DNA from: CAZSWS01 sp964610765
GTDB lineage: Bacteria > Bacteroidota > Bacteroidia > Bacteroidales > Tannerellaceae
Direction: 5' to 3'
Length of the DNA: 9,735 nucleotides
Assembly (NCBI GenBank): GCA_964610765.1
Contig: CAZSWS010000087.1
Coordinates: 1 to 9,735 of the forward strand
Positions 1 to 6,940 of the stretch are shown piece after piece. Position 1 is the stretch's first letter. Each line of letters opens with the position of its first letter. The position numbers and the translations under genes were made by a program. The notes beneath the pieces are model-generated. The model had not been told where the DNA came from and did not search any database. It worked only from the letters and a program-made list of their open reading frames with translations.

Positions 1-191
1 TTCAAAGAAGCTATACCCCTCAAAAACATCCACCTTCCCGCTCGCTTCTGGAGTGTACTTTTGTGATAACGCTTATTGAAATCAGAGCTATCGGTTAATC
101 GTCCTCTTCACAAATCTGATATTTCATCCGACCTTATCGCTTTGATGAAAAATCAAGGAAATGGATATTGCCGTTTTTTTAGTTTATGTAG
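1..191. other. left-edge sequence upstream of the mutS promoter, no gene supported
   Basis: No complete gene can be supported here. All three rightward frames that enter from the left edge stop by about base 96 and resemble no family I know. On the minus strand a 24-codon frame is open from base 72 to the edge, reading KYTPEASGKVDVFEGYSFFE after four codons. It has no ATG in frame, only a possible GTG at 33-31. An ATG in another frame at 29-27 follows a purine-rich GGGAAGG and would also run off the window. Either could be the start of a divergent gene, or neither. A small imperfect hairpin (140-146 with 152-158) has no T run directly after it and is not called a terminator. Confidence 0.4.
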
Positions 192-199
192 TATCTTTG
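168..199 (+). promoter_or_regulatory. promoter of mutS (Bacteroidetes -33/-7 type)
   Basis: TATCTTTG at 192-199 matches the Bacteroidetes -7 consensus TAnnTTTG exactly. A TTG lies at 168-170, 21 bases upstream, which fits the usual spacing of the -33 element. Transcription would start near 205, giving a leader of about 30 bases that carries the ribosome site AAAGGAA (218-224) ahead of the GTG start at 234. Assignment rests on motif and spacing only. Confidence 0.72.
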
Positions 200-233
200 C
201 TTCTTACTAAAAACATTAAAAGGAATATATATT

Positions 234-2846
234 GTGGGGAAAATTGTTGAGACACCATTAATGAAGCAGTATTTCACGATCAAAGCAAAGCATCCGGATG
301 CTTTATTGCTTTTTCGCGTAGGCGACTTCTACGAGCTGTATGGCGAAGATGCGATTGTGGGTTCGGAAATACTGGGAATTACGCAAACGAAAAGAGCAAA
401 CGGTGCTGCCCAACATGTTGAGATGGCAGGGTTCCCACATCATGCACTCGACACCTATCTCCCTAAGCTAGTCCGCGCCGGCAGACGGGTAGCCATCTGC
501 GACCAACTGGAAGATCCGAAAAAAACTAAGAAGCTGGTCAAACGAGGCATCACTGAATTGGTTACTCCGGGAGTCTCTATCAACGACAACATACTAAACC
601 ACAAAGAAAATAACTTTTTAGCCTCTGTGCATTTTGGCAAAGGGGCTTGTGGCATTTCTTTTCTGGATATTTCGACCGGAGAGTTCCTTACGGCCGAGGG
701 GAGCGTTGACTATATTGATAAACTGATTAGCAACTTTTCGCCCAAAGAAATTCTGTATGAACGAAAAAACAGAAGACAGTTTGAAGAAGCATTTGGCACT
801 CAACACCTGACTTTCGAGATGGATGACTGGGCTTTTACACCCGAAGCAACCAACGAACGACTCTTGAAACATTTCGAAACGAAAAACATGAAAGGATTTG
901 GCGTTCAGCATCTTCGACATGGTCTGGTTGCTGCAGGAGCTATTCTGTTTTATCTGGACCAAACGGAGCATAAACAAATTGGTCATATCACCGCCCTAAC
1001 ACGTATAGAAGAAGAACGTTATGTCCGGCTAGATAAATTCACCATACGAAGTCTGGAGATTATCTCAACCATGAGCGAAGGCGGTATATCTCTCCTCAAT
1101 ATTATTGACAAAACTCTATCACCCATGGGTTCCCGCTTACTCAGAAGATGGCTATTATTTCCTTTAAAGGACTTACAACCCATCAAAGAGCGTCAAGATG
1201 TGGTAGAGCATTTTTTTAGAGAACCCGACTTAAAAGAACTGCTAGCTGAACATATCAGCATGATAGGCGACTTAGAAAGAATCATCTCAAAGGTAGCAGT
1301 TGGGCGTATCAATCCGCGCGAAGTGGTACAACTCAAGGTAGCACTTTCAGCTATCGAACCCATCAAAGAAGCTTGCCTACAAAGTGGCGAACCCAGTTTG
1401 TCCCGTATTGGTGAGCAACTCAATGGCTGCGCCATCATTCGTGACCGGATAGCTAAAGAAGTGAGCATTGACCCACCCATTCTAATTAATCGGGGAGGCG
1501 TCATCGCCAAAGGGGTAAATGCAGATCTGGATGAGCTTCGTGCCATTACTTATTCAGGAAAAGACTACCTCTTGCAAATTCAGCAAAGAGAAAGTGAACG
1601 CACCGGCATTCCCAGTCTGAAGATTGGCTTTAACAATATCTTTGGCTATTATATAGAGGTACGCAATACACATAAAGATAAAATTCCGCCTGAATGGATA
1701 CGTAAGCAAACGCTGGTTAGTGCCGAGCGATACATTACCGAAGAACTAAAGGTATATGAGGAAAAGATATTGGGTGCTGAAGAGAAAATCTTATCACTCG
1801 AATCAAAATTATTTAACGACTTAGTATTGTCGCTTGCTGAATACATTCCCCCTATTCAAAACAATGCCAACCTGATAGCCCGACTAGACTGTTTGCTATC
1901 GTTTGCCAAAGTAGCTGAGAGCAATCGCTACATACGTCCATTAATAGATGATTCGGACGTGTTAGACATCAAAGCCGGGCGGCATCCTGTGATTGAAAAG
2001 CAACTACCTCTGGACGACCCCTATATTGCAAACGATGTATATCTGGACAATAAGACACAGCAAATTGTAATTGTAACCGGACCAAATATGGCAGGTAAGT
2101 CAGCCCTATTGAGGCAAACAGCCTTGATTGCCATCTTAGCACAGACAGGCAGCTTTGTTCCTGCCGATAGCGCGCGCATCGGGTTGATAGATAAAGTGTT
2201 CACTCGTGTAGGAGCATCAGATAATATTTCGCTGGGAGAATCGACGTTTATGGTTGAGATGAATGAGGCTTCAAACATCCTAAACAACCTGACACCTAAG
2301 AGCTTGGTGTTATTTGATGAACTAGGGAGAGGGACCAGCACATATGACGGAATATCTATCGCCTGGGCGATTGTTGAATATATCCACGAACATCCGGCTG
2401 TTTCTGCCAAAACGCTGTTTGCCACTCACTACCATGAATTGAATGAGATGGAACGCACATTCAAGCGCATCAAAAACTACAATGTATCAGTCAAAGAGGT
2501 AGGAAATAAAATCATTTTCATGCGTAAGCTTGTCCGAGGAGGCAGCGAACACAGTTTTGGTATTCATGTGGCGAAATTGGCCGGCATGCCCAAAAGTATT
2601 GTGAAGCGTGCAAGCGAAATACTTAAACAACTAGAAACTGAAAATCGCCAAACAGGCACCGTACGTAAACCGGTAGATAAAATAGCTTCGGGGGCAGAAG
2701 GATTTCAACTCAGCTTTTTCCAACTAGATGATCCGGTACTCAGTCAAGTACGTGACGAAATCATTAATCTGGATGTTAATAACCTGACTCCTATTGAAGC
2801 TTTAAATAAGCTCAATGAGATCAAACGTATTATACGAGGAAAATAA
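234..2846 (+). CDS. mutS: DNA mismatch repair protein MutS
   Basis: MutS binds mismatched or looped bases as a dimer and uses ATP to recruit MutL and start strand repair. The protein has 870 residues, close to E. coli MutS (853). The mismatch-wedge motif F-x-E is F32-Y33-E34 in GDFYELY. The connector, lever and clamp regions fill roughly 120-570. The ATPase domain has Walker A GPNMAGKS (616-623), Walker B D695-E696, the signature GRGTSTYDG just after it and the conserved ATHYHEL histidine H732. Near the C-terminus QLSFF (825-829) resembles a beta-clamp binding motif, and the last ~35 residues resemble the MutS tetramerisation tail. The start is GTG at 234, with AAAGGAA nine bases upstream; the next in-frame candidate, ATG at 261, would remove the start of the N-terminal domain. 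No terminator follows, so transcripts may read on into rpmH. All key residues are intact, so it should be functional. Confidence 0.98.
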   Translation: MGKIVETPLMKQYFTIKAKHPDALLLFRVGDFYELYGEDAIVGSEILGITQTKRANGAAQHVEMAGFPHHALDTYLPKLVRAGRRVAICDQLEDPKKTKKLVKRGITELVTPGVSINDNILNHKENNFLASVHFGKGACGISFLDISTGEFLTAEGSVDYIDKLISNFSPKEILYERKNRRQFEEAFGTQHLTFEMDDWAFTPEATNERLLKHFETKNMKGFGVQHLRHGLVAAGAILFYLDQTEHKQIGHITALTRIEEERYVRLDKFTIRSLEIISTMSEGGISLLNIIDKTLSPMGSRLLRRWLLFPLKDLQPIKERQDVVEHFFREPDLKELLAEHISMIGDLERIISKVAVGRINPREVVQLKVALSAIEPIKEACLQSGEPSLSRIGEQLNGCAIIRDRIAKEVSIDPPILINRGGVIAKGVNADLDELRAITYSGKDYLLQIQQRESERTGIPSLKIGFNNIFGYYIEVRNTHKDKIPPEWIRKQTLVSAERYITEELKVYEEKILGAEEKILSLESKLFNDLVLSLAEYIPPIQNNANLIARLDCLLSFAKVAESNRYIRPLIDDSDVLDIKAGRHPVIEKQLPLDDPYIANDVYLDNKTQQIVIVTGPNMAGKSALLRQTALIAILAQTGSFVPADSARIGLIDKVFTRVGASDNISLGESTFMVEMNEASNILNNLTPKSLVLFDELGRGTSTYDGISIAWAIVEYIHEHPAVSAKTLFATHYHELNEMERTFKRIKNYNVSVKEVGNKIIFMRKLVRGGSEHSFGIHVAKLAGMPKSIVKRASEILKQLETENRQTGTVRKPVDKIASGAEGFQLSFFQLDDPVLSQVRDEIINLDVNNLTPIEALNKLNEIKRIIRGK

Positions 2847-2921
2847 CTAAAGCCGAAGAAAGAATCGAAAAAGCAAAAGGGCTCAAATACACATGAATTT
2901 CAATGAAAATGAATCTAACTG

Positions 2922-2952
2922 TTGGATTTATAAAAAAAAACTGGTAGCTTTG
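2922..2952 (+). promoter_or_regulatory. promoter of rpmH
   Basis: TTG at 2922-2924 and TAGCTTTG at 2945-2952 are separated by 20 bases, an excellent fit to the Bacteroidetes TTTG-N19-21-TAnnTTTG promoter. The predicted transcription start is near 2958, leaving a leader of about 40 bases before the rpmH ATG. This gives rpmH its own strong promoter although mutS lies only 150 bases upstream in the same direction. Confidence 0.8.
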
Positions 2953-2996
2953 CAACCCGATTTGATGGATGAAAATAACAATAAATATATAAGAAA

Positions 2997-3149
2997 ATGA
3001 AAAGGACATACCAACCTTCAAATAGAAGAAGAAAAAACAAACATGGCTTCCGCAGCAGAATGGCTACGGCTAACGGCCGTAGAGTATTAGCAGCTCGCCG
3101 TGCAAAAGGACGTGCGAAACTGTCTGTTTCAGACGAGTTTTTCGCTTAA
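2997..3149 (+). CDS. rpmH: 50S ribosomal protein bL34
   Basis: This 50-residue gene encodes bL34, a small very basic protein of the large ribosomal subunit that sits in 23S rRNA. The translation opens MKRTYQPSNRRRKNKHGFRS, and the core KRTYQPS...RK..HGFR.RM.T..GR.VL..RR.KGR is the classic bL34 signature. bL34 is usually 44-52 residues, so the length is complete, with a slightly extended, less basic tail (SVSDEFFA) of a kind seen in Bacteroidetes. The start is ATG at 2997; the preceding sequence is A-rich with no clear Shine-Dalgarno. It has its own promoter and is closed by the inverted repeat about 45 bases after the stop. In many bacteria rpmH lies beside rnpA and dnaA near the origin. Here its neighbours are mutS and the convergent oad operon, so the usual origin context is absent. 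Confidence 0.97.
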   Translation: MKRTYQPSNRRRKNKHGFRSRMATANGRRVLAARRAKGRAKLSVSDEFFA

Positions 3150-3193
3150 TTCGCCTCTTTAGAACAACACGTATCTAGACAAGAGGTCTAACA

Positions 3194-3240
3194 AATAACA
3201 AAAAAGGTAAAAGCTTTCGGCTTTTACCTTTTTTGTTATT
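3194..3240. terminator. bidirectional intrinsic terminator between rpmH and oadB
   Basis: The arms 3194-3214 and 3220-3240 are perfect inverted repeats of 21 bp with a 5-base loop (3215-3219). The core is GGTAAAAGC pairing with GCTTTTACC, flanked by A6 on the left and T6 on the right, so both strands give a stem followed by a U-rich tract. It lies 44 bases after the rpmH stop and 21 bases after the leftward oadB stop. It therefore most likely ends both convergent transcripts. Confidence 0.93.
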
Positions 3241-3261
3241 TAGTAGTTTTAATAAAACTGC

Positions 3262-4467
3262 TTAACCAAGGAAAGAAATCAAAACACCGGCAGCAACCGC
3301 TGAACCGATAACTCCTGAAATATTACTTGACATAGCATATTGCAACAAATGATTTCTTGGATCATACTTAATAGCAATCTCATTAGCCACACGCGAAGCC
3401 ATAGGAACGGCGCTTAATCCGGTTGCACCAATCAGCGGATTGATTTTCTTCTTTCCGAACAGATTGAAAAGCTTCACCATAAAGATCCCCCCTGCTATGG
3501 ATATAGAGAATGCCAAGAATCCTCCGACAACGATACCAATCGTCTTCCAATTCAAAAACGCCTCAACCGTCATCGTTGCTCCCACACAGAGCCCCAACAA
3601 TACCGTTGCCACATTCATGATGGTATTAGAAGCTGCATCATATAAGCGTGAAGTATTTGTACCAATCTCTTTCACCAGGTTACCAAACATCAGCATCCCT
3701 ACTAAAGGCACAGAAGAAGGCACTAATACACCTACCAAAGTCCCTACGAATATAGGAAATACGATTTTAGCCACGCGCATATTTTTAATCTCTTGCTTTG
3801 AAGGATACAGTTTTTCCTGCTCTTTCATATTAATCATCAATTCCTTCTTCGTACAAGTAAATTTAACGACAAGAGGAATAATAACCGGCACTAAAGCCAT
3901 ATATGAATAAGCGGCTATCGCAATAGGACCTAACAAGTGGGGCGCTAGTTTGATAGTCGTAAATATAGCCGTAGGACCGTCAGCTCCTCCGATTATACCC
4001 AACGAAGCAGCTTCATGTACTGTAAAGCCCAATACTACCGCAATCAGCAAGGTAGAGAATATACCTATTTGAGCTGCGGCTCCAAATATAGCCAGCTTCA
4101 GGTTTCTCAATAGCGGACCAAAGTCGGTCATTGCTCCTACTCCCATAAAGATTAAAGGCGGAAGCAAACCTGTCTTTATCAATGAATAATATAAAAAGTT
4201 CATGATGCCATATTCGCTGGCAATCTCCAGCAAAGTCATGTGCACAATACCATTCTCGTCGGTAGCCTGCACCACACCCATCTCACCTCCGGGGAAGTTA
4301 GCAAGCAGCACGCCAAAGCCTATAGGCACCAACAAAAGCGGTTCATATCCTTTTTTTATTCCTAGATATAACAGCACAAAAGCTAAGATAAACATGAGTA
4401 ATATAGCCGGGTTTTCGGCTATATTACTAAAAGCTGTCATATCATATAAGTTTTCAAAAATATGCAT
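3262..4467 (-). CDS. oadB: Na+-pumping decarboxylase beta subunit (OadB/MmdB family)
   Basis: This 401-residue integral membrane protein is the beta subunit of the biotin-dependent sodium-pump decarboxylases. It decarboxylates carboxybiotin on the alpha subunit and couples this to Na+ export. Many hydrophobic segments are visible, the first at about 21-37, followed by the family-typical stretch YEPLLLVPIGFGVL (41-54). The hallmark GGADGPT is at 160-166; its D163 matches the essential aspartate (Asp203) of the Klebsiella protein. The C-terminal block with PMASRVANE and the NISGVIGSAVAAGVL segment is also typical. It is somewhat shorter than Klebsiella OadB (433). The start ATG at 4467 lies three bases beyond the oadA stop, so translation is probably coupled; an alternative ATG at 4440 would trim nine residues. 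The beta subunits of oxaloacetate, methylmalonyl-CoA and glutaconyl-CoA decarboxylases are hard to tell apart, so the substrate is inferred from the linked alpha subunit. Confidence 0.95.
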   Translation of the reverse strand: MHIFENLYDMTAFSNIAENPAILLMFILAFVLLYLGIKKGYEPLLLVPIGFGVLLANFPGGEMGVVQATDENGIVHMTLLEIASEYGIMNFLYYSLIKTGLLPPLIFMGVGAMTDFGPLLRNLKLAIFGAAAQIGIFSTLLIAVVLGFTVHEAASLGIIGGADGPTAIFTTIKLAPHLLGPIAIAAYSYMALVPVIIPLVVKFTCTKKELMINMKEQEKLYPSKQEIKNMRVAKIVFPIFVGTLVGVLVPSSVPLVGMLMFGNLVKEIGTNTSRLYDAASNTIMNVATVLLGLCVGATMTVEAFLNWKTIGIVVGGFLAFSISIAGGIFMVKLFNLFGKKKINPLIGATGLSAVPMASRVANEIAIKYDPRNHLLQYAMSSNISGVIGSAVAAGVLISFLG

Positions 4468-4470
4468 AGA

Positions 4471-6354
4471 CTAGCGGATTTTAAACAACACATCATCTTC
4501 AAACACCGAATCGCCATTGGTTGCTGTAATTTCAGCCAATACGCCATCACGGTAAGCAAGAATTGCGTTATATGTTTTCATAGCTTCAATATACCCTAAG
4601 CGATCACCTTTCTTAAAGCTTTCACCCACTTTGATAGGTGCTTCTACCGTATCTTTAGTCAGATAAAACTTCCCTTCCAGCGGTGAGGGTATTTCTTCTA
4701 AGTCTCCTTGTGCTTGAGGTGCAGCTTTTTCTGCCGGTGAAGGAGTCGGAGTTGCACTACCCTTCTCGATAGCCATACCTTCCGGCACAATCTTCACAGC
4801 AAACAGCTCTCCGTCAACCTCTATTGTCAACGTTTGAGGTTCAATCGTGACAGCTGCAACAGATGCAGATACAGGCGCAGACTCAGCTTTTTCCGCTTCA
4901 CGTCGTTTAGCCACATCTTCTTCAAAGTCTTGCTTAGCCTTACCCGATTTGTACGCTTCGTATTGAGATGGATGCATAGCATATTCAAACAATTCCTCAT
5001 CGTCTTGACCCAGTTCCCAACCTTTTTCTTTCATCAGTTCGCGATACTGGTCTAAAGCATCCGGATAACCTTCTTGCGGATCGCCGGTATAAAACTCTCT
5101 ATTTTGTTCTTTAGCCAACGCTTTAATTTGAGGGTCAACTTCACCGGGCAGACGTCCTGATTTACCCAGAATCATATCCCAGATATCATCAGCAATCATA
5201 CTCCAGCGTTCTCTTCCTTTGATTAGTTGCGTCACATTCATCAGCGCCAAGTTCTTCACATACTGACTAAACGGCGTTACTAAGGGAGGATACCCCACCT
5301 TAGGCCATACATAAGCTACCTCATCAAATAGTTTTATAAGCAAATCATCTTGTGTAAGTGTAGGTTTCCCGTTTTTCTCCAAATAACGATTCACGCTGAT
5401 TACATTCGTTTCTAAGTCAGCCATCAGACTACCCATCATACCTCCGGGCAAACCGGGAGCAATCAACAGAGAGTTCATCAGCCTGTTCTTCGGGCTGATA
5501 TACAAACCTAAGAAGTCGTCCATACTTTCTTGAATCAGTGAACGCACTTTCATATATGCTTCCATATTCACTTCAGCAACTTTAAAGCCCGCTTGTTTCA
5601 ACATGGCTTGTATGGTCAATAGATCTGCATGTCCGGTACCCCATGAAAGCGGTTCCATACCCACATCCACATAGTCGCAACCGGCCTTACACACCTCCAA
5701 TACAGAAGCAACAGAAAAGCCCGGACCGGCATGTCCATGATAGCTAATGGGAATTTCAGGATATTTCTTTTTAATATTTGCTGTGATTGCACCTAAGTCG
5801 GTAGGGCGTCCAATGCCCGCCATATCTTTCAAGCAAATCTCATCTGTTCCGGCTTCAATCAGTTCAAAAGCCATCTTCGTATAATAATCCACCGTGTGAA
5901 TAGGTGAAAACGTAATACATAAAGATGCCTGCGAAATCATTCCCGCATCTTTGGCATATTTTATTGAAGGAATAATATTGCGCGTATCATTCAATCCATC
6001 AAATGTACGTGCGATATCCGTCCCTTGTGCTTTTTTTACTTTATAAAATAATTTTCTCACATCCGCAGGGACAGGATTCATACGTATGCCATTCAGTCCT
6101 CTGTCTAACATATGTGTCTGTATACCTGCCTCGTTAAAAGGCTTCGTCCATTTACGTACGGAAATATTCGGATTTTCTCCAAAAAGCAAATTAACTTGCT
6201 CAAATCCTCCGCCATTTGTTTCAACACGGGAAAAGCATCCCATTTTAATAATCTCCGGAGCAACTTTTTCTAATTGGTCAACTCGTGGCACATACTTGCC
6301 TGCTGACTGCCACATATCTCTATAAAGCAGGCCAAACTTAACTTCTCTACTCAT
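4471..6354 (-). CDS. oadA: oxaloacetate decarboxylase alpha subunit (carboxyltransferase plus biotin carrier)
   Basis: This 627-residue soluble subunit transfers the carboxyl group of oxaloacetate to its own biotin, releasing pyruvate. The N-terminal carboxyltransferase barrel (about 5-300) carries the metal-site residues: D13 in YRDMWQS, K176 in CLKDMAG (the carbamylated lysine) and H206/H208 in SYHGHAGPG. The conserved PYC/OADA helical region follows to about 470. An Ala/Pro linker (ATPTPSPAEKAAPQAQ, 534-549) leads to a C-terminal biotinyl domain. Its EAMK motif puts the biotinylated lysine at K593, 34 residues from the end, which is the normal position. The start is ATG at 6354. It lies 21 bases after oadG and 3 before oadB, so the three genes form one operon. 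The same domain layout occurs in two-subunit pyruvate carboxylase subunit B. Flanking oadG and oadB, and no biotin carboxylase gene nearby, favour the sodium-pump decarboxylase. Confidence 0.95.
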   Translation of the reverse strand: MSREVKFGLLYRDMWQSAGKYVPRVDQLEKVAPEIIKMGCFSRVETNGGGFEQVNLLFGENPNISVRKWTKPFNEAGIQTHMLDRGLNGIRMNPVPADVRKLFYKVKKAQGTDIARTFDGLNDTRNIIPSIKYAKDAGMISQASLCITFSPIHTVDYYTKMAFELIEAGTDEICLKDMAGIGRPTDLGAITANIKKKYPEIPISYHGHAGPGFSVASVLEVCKAGCDYVDVGMEPLSWGTGHADLLTIQAMLKQAGFKVAEVNMEAYMKVRSLIQESMDDFLGLYISPKNRLMNSLLIAPGLPGGMMGSLMADLETNVISVNRYLEKNGKPTLTQDDLLIKLFDEVAYVWPKVGYPPLVTPFSQYVKNLALMNVTQLIKGRERWSMIADDIWDMILGKSGRLPGEVDPQIKALAKEQNREFYTGDPQEGYPDALDQYRELMKEKGWELGQDDEELFEYAMHPSQYEAYKSGKAKQDFEEDVAKRREAEKAESAPVSASVAAVTIEPQTLTIEVDGELFAVKIVPEGMAIEKGSATPTPSPAEKAAPQAQGDLEEIPSPLEGKFYLTKDTVEAPIKVGESFKKGDRLGYIEAMKTYNAILAYRDGVLAEITATNGDSVFEDDVLFKIR

Positions 6355-6375
6355 TTTAGTTGGTTAGTAAATTAT

Positions 6376-6627
6376 TTATTTCTTTTGAATTTCAACGATA
6401 CGCGCCTTGCCTTTAGAGGCAACGGCTACAGCTGCTGTTATGACGGCTATTGTTTTGGGCGAGACTTCGGCTACCTTTTTGGCTACCGGGGTTAATATCT
6501 TCTCAGGAAACCATCGATTTATACTAGCTATCAATGCTTTACTACAATATATAATTAGCATCAAAGCCACAAATACTGTTCCCATGCCGACAATCATCAA
6601 CATCAACGCTTCATTTAAAGGAGTCAT
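6376..6627 (-). CDS. oadG: oxaloacetate decarboxylase gamma subunit, OadG family
   Basis: This is a small membrane protein of 83 residues, first gene of the oad operon. OadG anchors the alpha subunit to OadB and helps assemble the pump. One transmembrane helix is visible at about 8-27, containing the family motif MIVGMGTVFVALML, then a short basic cytoplasmic stretch. The tail TIAVITAAVAVASKGKARIVEIQKK resembles the C-terminus of gamma/delta subunits of this family. The protein contains no histidine at all, unlike enterobacterial OadG, whose C-terminal histidines bind zinc. Metal binding by this subunit is therefore unlikely or differently arranged. The start ATG at 6627 has no clear Shine-Dalgarno, as is common in this phylum. 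Similar short proteins serve methylmalonyl-CoA decarboxylase; the linked oadA points to oxaloacetate. Confidence 0.9.
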   Translation of the reverse strand: MTPLNEALMLMIVGMGTVFVALMLIIYCSKALIASINRWFPEKILTPVAKKVAEVSPKTIAVITAAVAVASKGKARIVEIQKK

Positions 6628-6655
6628 TTTTCAGGTTTTAAGATTTGTAATCAAA

Positions 6656-6663
6656 CAAATATA
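6656..6663 (-). promoter_or_regulatory. candidate -7 element for the oad operon
   Basis: Read on the minus strand, 6663-6656 is TATATTTG, an exact match to TAnnTTTG. Transcription would start near 6650, about 22 bases before the oadG ATG at 6627. No TTG is present at the expected -33 distance (about 6683-6690), so the promoter is incomplete by consensus and may need an activator or be weak. It is the only such match on this strand in the spacer. Confidence 0.5.
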
Positions 6664-6759
6664 GAGAAAAAAACAGATTAAAGGAGACAGACCCTCCATG
6701 TAAAAAAGCTTAATAATATAGAATTATCATAATAATTTGATTTAAATCTCGGTTAAAAA

Positions 6760-6806
6760 GTTTGTTTTTGTCTTTTAGCAAGAATCAAAACGACAAAAAA
6801 ACAAAC
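6760..6806. repeat. imperfect AT-rich inverted repeat in the divergent spacer
   Basis: GTTTGTTTTTGTC (6760-6772) is complementary to GACAAAAAAACAAAC (6792-6806) except for two extra A's in the right arm, giving about 13 pairs around a 19-base loop. It sits between the oppositely oriented promoters and ends 21 bases before the TATCTTTG at 6828. It could be an operator or bend site for a regulator of either operon. Low-complexity A/T runs also make a chance origin possible. Confidence 0.3.
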
Positions 6807-6827
6807 GATAATTGTCCCGGAAAAGCA

Positions 6828-6835
6828 TATCTTTG
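6828..6835 (+). promoter_or_regulatory. candidate upstream promoter for the PASTA-rluD-ddl operon
   Basis: TATCTTTG (6828-6835), followed by CA, is identical to the -7 box of mutS and is an exact TAnnTTTG match. No TTG lies 19-21 bases upstream; the nearest (6812-6814) is only 13 away. If used, it would give a leader of about 100 bases before the PASTA ATG at 6941, reading through the second promoter. Confidence 0.5.
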
Positions 6836-6885
6836 CATTCATTATAAATGGGGATAAGATAAATAAAAGTAAAAACGGTAGCGAG

Positions 6886-6919
6886 TTGTTAGTCAAATAA
6901 ATCACAATTCATACCTTTG
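6886..6919 (+). promoter_or_regulatory. proximal promoter for the PASTA-rluD-ddl operon
   Basis: TACCTTTG at 6912-6919 matches the Bacteroidetes -7 box. A TTG at 6886-6888 lies 23 bases upstream, slightly longer than the usual 19-21. The transcript would start near 6925, just before AAAGGAA (6928-6934) and the ATG at 6941. The position relative to the ribosome site supports both this promoter and that start codon. Confidence 0.6.
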
Positions 6920-6940
6920 CGAATTATAAAGGAATATGCA

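Larger units (their letters stand above)
6628..6940. other. divergent intergenic region between oadG and the PASTA gene
   Basis: This is 313 bases without a supported gene. It is AT-rich, particularly at 6700-6810. It holds a leftward -7 element for the oad operon (6656-6663), an imperfect inverted repeat (6760-6806) and two rightward -7 elements (6828-6835 and 6912-6919). The only reading frame after the first rightward promoter is a five-codon ATG...TAA (6848-6862, MGIR), which I do not call a gene. I recognise no riboswitch or tRNA. Confidence 0.6.

Noticed and set aside
140..158. Terminator-like hairpin (CTTTGAT / ATCAAGG) ahead of mutS
   Set aside because: Only seven pairs including a G-U, and the T run begins about 15 bases later rather than directly after the stem.
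618..986. Minus-strand reading frame of 122 residues inside mutS
   Set aside because: It lies wholly antisense to a well-conserved gene and its translation matches no family. The same holds for the other antisense frames in mutS, such as 2021-2425 and 1193-1546.
3176..3190. Small hairpin TAGAC-AAGAG-GTCTA after rpmH
   Set aside because: Five base pairs with no T run; the strong inverted repeat just downstream explains termination.
3440..3910. Plus-strand reading frame of 156 residues inside oadB
   Set aside because: It is antisense to the conserved beta-subunit gene and has no promoter or recognisable domain.
4471..6354. Pyruvate carboxylase subunit B
   Set aside because: The domain layout is compatible, but the gene is flanked by oadG and oadB and no biotin carboxylase gene is nearby, so the sodium-pump decarboxylase fits better.
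6848..6862. Five-codon leader peptide MGIR in the spacer
   Set aside because: It has no ribosome site and no regulatory residue run, and frames this short arise by chance.
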